From UBA6164 sp963979005 (GTDB taxonomy: Bacteria > Patescibacteriota > Gracilibacteria > BD1-5 > UBA6164): 5,216 nt of DNA. Under the pieces are notes generated by a model, which was not told the origin of the DNA, ran no database searches, and was given only the letters and a program-made list of their open reading frames with translations. Below are positions 1 through 5,216 of this stretch, piece after piece. Made by a program: the position numbers and the translations under genes. How positions within the stretch are numbered: position 1 is the stretch's first letter; the number at the start of each line of letters is the position of its first letter. The stretch spans positions 1 to 5,216 of the forward strand of contig CAXBVF010000073.1 of the NCBI GenBank assembly GCA_963979005.1, written 5' to 3'.

Positions 1-2
1 TA

Positions 3-1913
3 CTATGAACAATAGCCTTTATATCACTACAATGATATTCAAAAGATGCAAGAGACTCTATTAGAATTTCAGATGTATCAAGTATGAAAACATCTCTAGA
101 ATTGTTTCACTTAGATGCTTGAAAATATCCTTTGCCGGATAATAACGAAATAGTAGATTATGGAGCAGAAATCCTATGGTATCAATGAGATTTTTGAATC
201 ACAGTTATTTCAAGTTTATCAAGAAGTATGTCAGAAGTACCTAAAGATCCATTAACAGATAAAAAATATGTCTTCTCAGTAGCCAATAATAAGAATGAAT
301 TTGAAATACTTAGTTTATTAGAATGAGATTCTTTAGCATTAAATACAATAAAGCAAACTAATGCAGCTAGTTTAGTAGTTACACCAAAAATAGATGGTAC
401 ATATAACAGGGTATTTATTAAAACTGCTAGTTATATTGTACCAGTGCCAAGTATTGTAACTTCAGAAATTTTAACATGAACAATGACACTTGATTCAAGT
501 AATATTAGTTCACAAGTAACAAATTGATGAGAGAATATACCAGAACAGTGAAATGTAATATCAAATACATGAGCATTAACATGACTTGTATTATCGGTTT
601 ATACATGAAGTATTGATATATATACTTCTAATTCAGAAAAAGAAATAGTAATAGGGAAGATAAAAAACGCATATACAAGTTCAGTATTAGCTAGTAGTGA
701 TATTTATAATTATATATTAAGTTCTAGTTGAACTGAAGAAGTTGTATCAGTACTTAATAGTATTGTATTAAAAGACAATATTACAGAAGTAATAGTAACT
801 GTATACTCATGTAATGATGCTACAAAACCAGCAGATGATTTAAACAAGACGTATATAGTTAATCCAACAAGTGTAAATCAGGCCTATGTACAAGATGGAG
901 TTGAGTGTTGATATACATGTACATGATGATATATCTGAGTAAATTGTGAAATTGCACCTATTATAACAAATAATGATTGTATATCAGCCTGATGGATGTG
1001 GATAGCAAATATAAATGATGTATATATAGGTTCTATTCAATGAAATGGTTTTTGTATATCTCCAAGAGTGTGAGATTTTGCATGAGATAATACCTGAAAT
1101 GGTATATCATTCAATGGATGGTGAAATCAGGCAGATTTAAATTTTGGTTGATGGGATCCTACAAGTATAGATGATTCTTGAAATCTATATCCACAAAATG
1201 GTCAAACAAAAAAACTTGATTCTAGTGTCTTATATACATGTAAATCATTATGATCTTCTTCTACAGATTTTGATACAATAGATGATATAGTATGAAGAAT
1301 GAAATGGTTAGCTACAAATAAAGTAAATTTAACAGAATTACAAGATATAGAGTGGGTACAAAATACTATACCACCAAATAGCCATCCAATACCAGTTTTA
1401 TATATAGCGGACTGTATAGACTGAGTAAAAGATTTATGAACTGATATGGATTATAAGCATTATCCAGATGAAAATTTAAATGAAACAATTACTTATTCTG
1501 AGTATAATACAAATGAATCAAGTGATACTAATATTGCTGCTCTTTCAAATACAACATATCAAAATAGACAAAAATATCTTACAGCATGGACACAAAGGAG
1601 TGGTTCACATTTACCGAGTGCTATGAGTTACATTACAGATTGATATGCGAGTGCATCCGATGTAGATGGAAATTCTTTAACAACCATATCTAGGTGAGAA
1701 TATCAAGTCTCATGTGATATGAATTTACTTACAGATTCTAATGATAGTTTAGATAATGAACGGATATGGCTTTCAGCTGTTGGTGATACTACAGGTGCTT
1801 ATTGGGGGCAAGGTGCTCGTATTATAGGTCTTAATAATTGTGGAGATCAGAATACTAGTAGTACAGGTCATAGATATGGTAGTCTATCTGCTAGGTTTGT
1901 TATTCGTCCTTAG
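3..1913 (+). CDS. Large type IV pilin-like surface protein (5' partial, UGA = Gly)
   Basis: Likely an exported, pilus- or membrane-anchored adhesin; the role is inferred. Read with UGA as Gly, the frame is open from the left edge to TAG at 1911-1913, 636 visible residues with about 32 UGA codons. Residues 1-10 (LGTIAFISLQ) are the end of a type IV pilin hydrophobic helix; the leader and FTLVEL part are missing. The alpha-helical stalk follows, with the pilin motif DAGKYPLP at about 39-46. Residues about 80-300 are Ser/Thr/Asn/Ile/Val-rich, probably beta-structured. Cysteines 270, 302, 306 and 315 with CTGGYIGVNC (306-315) look EGF-like; C326 and C351 follow. The C-terminal domain (about 480-636) ends in GSLSARFVIRP, vaguely like C-type-lectin/FGE-fold paralogous surface domains. 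It is far longer than an ordinary pilin (about 150 residues), so it is a stalk-plus-adhesin fusion. Confident on frame and pilin relationship, unsure about the C-terminal fold. Confidence 0.9.
1698..1913 (+). other. C-terminal domain segment with deviating codon use
   Basis: These are the last 71 sense codons of the pilin-like gene. The last UGA glycine is at 1695-1697. The eight glycines after it are all GGN, although UGA makes up roughly three quarters of glycine codons upstream (about 32 UGA to 12 GGN, counted by eye). Three of five arginines are CGN, whereas AGA dominates earlier. In codons 573-636, 44 of 64 end in T, against about 19 of the first 60 codons of the gene. The stretch with many NNT codons (Asn, Asp, Ser, Thr, Gly, His, Tyr) lies just before the terminal ARFVIRP. 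This suggests a separate origin, or a variable region whose fixed residues avoid adenine; neither is proven here. Confidence 0.55.
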
Positions 1914-2052
1914 ATTTAGTAACATTCAAAGAGCTTAGAGGATTAATTATATAACCATTTGATTGCCAGTAATTCATAAAGATAATAATAGTTTAGAAGA
2001 TAAAGTTACTTAAAATATAAATTAAAAGAATTTGAGAAATAAATGTTTAAAC
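1914..2052. other. Intergenic stretch between convergent genes
   Basis: This AT-rich gap lies between the pilin-like stop codon and the hairpin. No gene with a start codon was found. One short open stretch, ending with TAA at 2011-2013, reads (with UGA as Gly) GLPVIHKDNNSLEDKVT but has a stop shortly upstream and no start codon, so it is at most a gene remnant. A 10-bp palindrome TGTTTAAACA (2044-2053) abuts the terminator. Confidence 0.5.
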
Positions 2053-2083
2053 AAAAAGAAAGCTAATTTAGCTTTCTTTTTTT
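2053..2083. terminator. Bidirectional intrinsic terminator
   Basis: Perfect inverted repeat: AAAGAAAGCTAA (2055-2066) and TTAGCTTTCTTT (2068-2079) around one central base. On the + strand it is followed by T's up to 2083; on the - strand the A's at 2053-2057 give a T tract. It sits between the end of the pilin-like gene (+) and the end of the DsbA-like gene (-), and the right flank overlaps the TAA stop of the latter (2082-2084), so it probably ends both transcripts. In RNA the innermost bases would open to form the loop. Confidence 0.85.
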
Positions 2084-2936
2084 ATTTAGATAAATCCAAA
2101 ATAATTTCTTCTAATTTTTTATAATCTATAGTTTCAGTTATAATAATATATTCTCAAGTTTTATTATTAAATATTAGATTTGAAGGGGTAGAATCAATTT
2201 CTAGCATTATTCATTGTTTGAATTCTTTTGTTACTAAATCTTTTGTAGCGGATTCAGATAAACAAGTTTCAAATTCTTCTTTATTTACTGATATTTTTTC
2301 AGCAAATGGAGCTAAATCTTCGACTTTAAATCATTCTCAACCTCATTTAGTATTGTTGTATATTAAGTCTATATATTCTATATATTTTTCTCATCAAGCT
2401 ACTTTTTCTACACATTTTGCAGCTTCTGCTTCTATTTGAGCATTTTTATGACTTGGTAGAGGAAAATTTTTGAACATATAGTTAACTTTGTCACTATAGT
2501 TTTCTAAAATTTGTTTTTGTATTCATTCATTATGTTGAGTAATACAAAATGGACATTCTAGATCTGAAAACTCTATCATTGTTATTGTAGCTCAAGAGCT
2601 TCAACTTATATAGCTATCTTTTTTTAGGTCATTAATTATATTTTGATTTAATATTTTATATTTATTATCTTTTTCTAGTTCTAAAATTTCTTTTATTAAA
2701 TCTGGTTGTTCTTTTTTAAGACTTTCTAAGTATCAAAGCATTTCTCTTTTTTGTAATTCTTGAAGAATTGTATAATTATCTTTTCATCATAATTTTTCGT
2801 ATTCATTTTCAAGTAGGGTATTATTTACTTTTGTTACTACATTTTTAGTGAAAATATAGTTTGTTCATATGATAGTTATAGTACAAAACATTATAAGTAT
2901 CATTAATACAGAATTTCTTTTTGCTTCGTGTGACAT
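2082..2936 (-). CDS. Membrane-anchored DsbA-family thiol:disulfide oxidoreductase (UGA = Gly)
   Basis: Probably catalyses disulfide formation or exchange in exported proteins outside the cytoplasmic membrane. The protein has 284 residues. One N-terminal hydrophobic segment (about 9-28) serves as signal anchor, a charged, Glu/Lys/Leu-rich helical linker (about 40-108) may be coiled coil, and a thioredoxin-fold domain follows (about 112-284). The domain begins ATITMIEFSDLECPFC, with the CPFC active site at 128-131. The cis-proline loop is at STPSNLIF (249-256, T250-P251). This order, with a helical insertion between active site and cis-Pro, fits DsbA/BdbD-like proteins (DSBA/Thioredoxin_4 families). 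Two more cysteines (C175, C225) could form a structural disulfide. The ATG at 2934-2936 precedes the anchor directly and has no Shine-Dalgarno. The small gene upstream ends 35 bases before it, suggesting one operon. No DsbB/VKOR partner is visible, so the direction of electron flow is not known. Confidence 0.9.
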
Positions 2937-2971
2937 TTTTAATTAGTTATTATTTAAATTATTATTTTTAT

Positions 2972-3343
2972 TTATTCATCTTTTAATATTTCTAGTGGTT
3001 GTTTATATTTATCATCTACAGGAGCATTTTTTATTAGGTAACTTACTGTACAATAGAAAGTATTGTTCATATCATTAAATAAATTATCTCCAGCCATTAT
3101 ACATCAGTTTGATTTTCATATTCTATATTGTTTCAAACTATCATTTGAGTTTGAATTAAGAGGTTCTATATGTTTTATTCCATTTATATCGTACATATAT
3201 CACTGATAATTACTTTCCTCTAGATTGTCTACATATTCTAGTACACATGCATTTATTCCGGGTGTACTAGCATAGTATCTTGCCACTGGGACTACTACCA
3301 TGAGGAGTATTGTGACGGGATAAATAATATGTTTTGTTTTCAT
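2972..3343 (-). CDS. Small membrane-anchored or secreted protein, unknown function (UGA = Gly)
   Basis: I do not recognise this 123-residue protein. The hydrophobic N-terminus (about 6-24, after MKTKH) is a signal peptide or anchor; a signal-peptidase I cut after RYYA (25) is possible. The remaining ~98 residues are polar, Asn/Asp/Tyr-rich, and hold three cysteines (C33, C81, C98). Codons 48, 76 and 80 are UGA, read as Gly; three other glycines are GGA, so use is mixed. INAC at 30-33 resembles a lipobox only weakly, because Asn at -2 and the distance from the hydrophobic core are atypical. The ATG at 3341-3343 is the first start before the hydrophobic stretch and the frame runs to TAA at 2972-2974. 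It is followed after 35 bases by the DsbA-like gene. With its cysteines it could be a client or partner of that enzyme (inference). Confidence 0.8.
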
Positions 3344-3369
3344 TAATTTTTGTTAATTAGATTTTTAAT

Positions 3370-3397
3370 ATTTTATGGAGAGTTTGTTTTTAAGCAA
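3370..3397 (-). promoter_or_regulatory. Candidate sigma70-like promoter for the leftward operon
   Basis: Read on the - strand: TTGCTT (3397-3392) as -35, a 16-base spacer, and TAAAAT (3375-3370) as -10. Transcription would start near 3363, about 20 bases before the ATG at 3343. Both boxes are near consensus, but in such AT-rich DNA chance matches are frequent. Confidence 0.35.
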
Positions 3398-3425
3398 AAA
3401 ATAATTTACTTTAGTTTAAAAACAA
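3384..3425. repeat. 10-bp inverted repeat with 22-base spacer
   Basis: TTGTTTTTAA (3384-3393) is the exact reverse complement of TTAAAAACAA (3416-3425). The left arm overlaps the candidate leftward -35 box and the right arm ends just before the weak rightward -10 candidate. It could be a regulator site or an RNA hairpin, but A/T-only arms make chance plausible. Confidence 0.4.
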
Positions 3426-3444
3426 GTATCTTTCTGCAAATTAT

Positions 3445-3458
3445 TTTGTAAATACAAA
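3445..3458. repeat. Palindrome just before the SulP start codon
   Basis: TTTGTA-AA-TACAAA is a perfect 6-bp dyad ending two bases before the ATG at 3461. Its position where a ribosome binding site would lie, and the 2-base centre, suggest a protein-binding operator rather than an RNA hairpin, if it has a function at all. Confidence 0.35.
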
Positions 3459-3460
3459 CT

Positions 3461-5038
3461 ATGCTACTCCTATCATATCTAAAGAAAAAATGAGTTTTCA
3501 AAGAATTCTCAGACAAAAAACAACTTAGAACAGATATTCTTTCTGGTCTAACTGTCGCTTTAGCTCTTGTTCCTGAGGCTATTGCATTTTCATTTGTAGC
3601 TGGAATTAATCCTATGGTTTGATTACATGCAGCTTTTATAGTAGGGCTTATTACTTCTGTTTTTGGGGGTAGACCTGGTATGATTTCTGGTGCTACTTGA
3701 GCATTGGCTGTTGTAATGGTTTCACTTGTTGCTCAGCATGGAATAGAATATTTATTCGCTACACTTGTTATGATGTGAGCTTTGCAGATATTATTTTGAG
3801 TATTTAAATTTGCTAAGTTTGTAAGACTTATTCCGCATTCAGTTATGCTTGGTTTTGTAAATGGTTTGGCAATTATTATATTTCTGGCTCAGGTATGACA
3901 GTTCAAAGTTGCTTGAGAATGGTTGTCTTGAACTGCTGCTATAATTATGTGATTACTTATAGTTGTTACTATGGCTATTATATATTTTTTACCTAAATTA
4001 ACTAAGTCAGTTCCGTCTTGACTAGTTGCTATTGTTTTTGTTACTTTGCTTGTACTTTTTGTTCCAGGTTTAGAAGATACTAGAACTGTTTTATCATTTT
4101 TAAATGAAAATGATTACAAAATGCTGCTTTGAGAATTTCCAAAATTTCATATTCCAAATATAGATGCTTCTTTTATAGAAATGTTATATATTATAACTCC
4201 ATATGCTTTTGTACTAGCTATAATAGGGTTAACTGAATCACTTATGACCCTTACTCTTATAGATGAAATAACTGAGACGAGAGGTAAATGAAATGTAGAA
4301 TCAATTGGTCAATGAATGGCTAATACTGCTTGTTGATTTTTTGGTGCTATGTGAGGTTGTGCCATGATATGACAATCTATGATTAATATTACAAATGGTT
4401 GAAGAGGGAGAATGTCTGGTATTTCAGCTTCAGTTTTTTTGATACTTATGATAGTTTTCGCTACTGCTTATATTTCTATGATTCCACTTGCGGCACTTGT
4501 CTGACTTATGTTTATGGTAGTTATCTGAACATTTGCTTGGCCAACAATTAAGATGATGAACAAAATTCCTAGAGCTGATGCATTTGTTATATTAGCTGTT
4601 ACATTTATTACTGTTTATACTTGAGATTTAGCTATTGCAGTTATATCATGAGTAGTTATTTCAGCACTTGTATTTGCTTGGCAAAAATCTCAAGATATAC
4701 ACGTAAAAAGATATGAAGATAAAAAATGAATTACTCACTATGAACTTGATTGACCAGTATTTTTTGGTTCAGTTGAGAGATTTAAAACACTTTTTGATAT
4801 AAATAATGATGCAAAAGAAATAATTATAGATTTTGCTGATTCTAGAGTACTTGATCATTCAGCAATTGAAGCAATTAACTGATTAACTGAGAAATATGAA
4901 AAGAAATGAAAAATACTGCACTTAAAACATTTATCAGAAGATTGTATTAGGTTATTAAAAAATGCTGAAAAAATAGTAGATATAAATATTATGGAAGATC
5001 CAAAGTATAGAGTTGCCGATGATGAATTAGCAGATTAA
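3461..5038 (+). CDS. SulP-family inorganic anion transporter with STAS domain (UGA = Gly)
   Basis: Inner-membrane transporter of the SulP/SLC26 family, moving an inorganic anion; members carry sulfate, bicarbonate or others, and the substrate cannot be told from sequence alone. The protein has 525 residues, normal for the family. The membrane part (about 25-407) has the N-terminal signature SGLTVALALVPEAIAFSF (28-45), then GRPGMISGATGALAVVM (70-86), and the conserved region around E259 with IGQGMAN (282-288), where G285 is UGA. The cytoplasmic STAS domain spans about 424-525: YELDGPVFFGS, a hydrophobic strand EIIIDF, and SRVLDHSAIEAI with Ser467 at the position often phosphorylated in anti-sigma-antagonist STAS domains. 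About 25 glycines are UGA. The ATG at 3461 is the only start between the upstream in-frame stop (3449-3451) and the conserved domain; no Shine-Dalgarno is visible. It appears monocistronic, with its own terminator. Intact and without a sign of decay. Confidence 0.95.
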
Positions 5039-5066
5039 TAATTTATGAATATATATATAATATTGT

Positions 5067-5108
5067 AAAGCTAAAATTAAAAATATTATTTAATTTTAGC
5101 TTTTTTTT
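5067..5108 (+). terminator. Intrinsic terminator after the SulP gene
   Basis: Perfect 15-bp stem: AAAGCTAAAATTAAA (5067-5081) and TTTAATTTTAGCTTT (5089-5103), 7-base loop (5082-5088), then T's to 5108. It begins 28 bases after the SulP stop codon and precedes the next gene by about 40 bases, so SulP and the downstream prepilin should be separate transcripts. The stem shares the AAAGCTAA / TTAGCTTT core with the terminator near 2066. Confidence 0.9.
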
Positions 5109-5147
5109 AGTAAAATAAGAGATATTAAAATCTAATATTTTGTCTTC

Positions 5148-5216
5148 ATGAATAAACAAAAAAAAGCATTCACCTTAGTAGAACTAATAGTAGTAATAAC
5201 AATTCTAGCAATACTA
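5148..5216 (+). CDS. Type IV prepilin-like protein (3' partial)
   Basis: Only 23 codons lie inside the window. MNKQKKA is a short, lysine-rich prepilin leader; FTLVELIVVITILAIL is the class III signal with the prepilin peptidase site between Ala7 and Phe8 and the conserved Glu5 of the mature protein, followed by the start of the hydrophobic stalk helix. Ala instead of the usual Gly at -1 is accepted in known prepilins. The ATG at 5148 is fixed by the leader; no Shine-Dalgarno is visible. A promoter should lie in the ~40 bases after the SulP terminator (for example around TAATAT at 5133-5138), but none is clear. The next residues expected for a pilin (GTIAF...) are those at the left edge of the window; see the finding on the matching ends. 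Confidence 0.9.
   Translation, partial: MNKQKKAFTLVELIVVITILAIL

Larger units (their letters stand above)
3344..3460. promoter_or_regulatory. Divergent promoter region
   Basis: This 117-base AT-rich gap separates the leftward two-gene operon from the rightward SulP gene, so promoters for both should lie here. The leftward one is the better match (separate entry). For SulP a weak candidate is TTTACT (3405-3410), 16 bases, TATCTT (3427-3432). Two inverted repeats also lie in it. Confidence 0.5.

Noticed and set aside
1446..1643. Standard-code open reading frame of 65 codons, and a second one at 1719-1913
   Set aside because: Both are in the frame of the large pilin-like gene (3-1913) and only appear separate because UGA glycines interrupt it; they are parts of that gene.
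1920..2013. Possible gene remnant reading GLPVIHKDNNSLEDKVT before a TAA
   Set aside because: It has no start codon, a stop shortly upstream, only about 22 residues and no recognised family.
2043..2066. Mini-frame ATG TTT AAA CAA AAA GAA AGC TAA
   Set aside because: Seven codons inside the terminator hairpin, with no ribosome binding site; most likely chance.
2218..2439. Rightward 73-codon open frame
   Set aside because: It lies antisense to the DsbA-like gene, which has a clear CPFC site, cis-Pro loop and membrane anchor. The rightward translation shows no recognisable features.
2937..2971. Separate promoter between the small gene and the DsbA-like gene
   Set aside because: The 35-base gap is A/T-only-like and contains no -35/-10 pair or terminator that I could support; one shared transcript is simpler.
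5041..5066. Short AT repeat (ATATATATATAATAT) after the SulP stop
   Set aside because: Simple low-complexity DNA in a very AT-rich spacer; no sign of an origin or attachment site.
1..5216. Reading UGA as tryptophan (table 4) instead of glycine
   Set aside because: It would place about 32 extra Trp in one 636-residue protein and Trp at conserved glycines of pilin and SulP motifs, while TGG is already used for Trp.

Overview
The window comes from a bacterium that reads UGA as glycine (translation table 25), as known in Gracilibacteria (BD1-5) and Absconditabacteria (SR1) of the Patescibacteria/CPR radiation. In the standard code no long gene is open. With UGA as Gly the window resolves into tightly packed genes. 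UGA falls on conserved family glycines: the D-x-G-x-Y-P motif of a pilin-like protein, the GQG-x-x-N motif of a SulP transporter and an EGF-like C-T-G-G-Y motif. TGG is still used for Trp, which argues against UGA = Trp. The DNA is strongly AT-rich, and none of the four visible starts has an obvious Shine-Dalgarno sequence.

Layout: (1) 3-1913 (+), a large pilin-like surface protein of at least 636 residues without its first codons: a type IV pilin-type stalk, a long Ser/Thr/Asn-rich body, an EGF-like cysteine cluster and a compact C-terminal domain with deviating codon use. (2) 1914-2081, a short intergenic stretch ending in a perfect hairpin that probably terminates both converging transcripts. 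(3) 2082-2936 (-), a membrane-anchored DsbA-like thiol oxidoreductase with a CPFC active site, and 2972-3343 (-), a small membrane-anchored or secreted protein of unknown function; the two look like one operon. (4) 3344-3460, a divergent promoter region with inverted repeats. (5) 3461-5038 (+), a complete SulP-family anion transporter with C-terminal STAS domain, followed by a 15-bp-stem terminator. (6) 5148-5216 (+), the first 23 codons of a type IV prepilin-like gene, cut by the window end.

How they may work together (inference): the thiol oxidoreductase and its partner act outside the cytoplasmic membrane and could form disulfides in exported proteins such as the cysteine-containing pilin-like adhesin next door. 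The SulP transporter is a separate anion-uptake unit.

Two points deserve attention. The prepilin start at the right edge joins the headless pilin at the left edge in frame through a shared 5-base end, exactly at the expected place in the pilin helix; the contig may be circular, or both ends may lie in a repeated pilin N-terminus where assembly broke. Also, the last ~70 codons of the large pilin-like protein switch to T-ending and GGN/CGN codons and avoid UGA completely, as expected of an imported domain or possibly of a diversified variable region. No RNA gene, CRISPR array, transposase or reverse transcriptase was seen.
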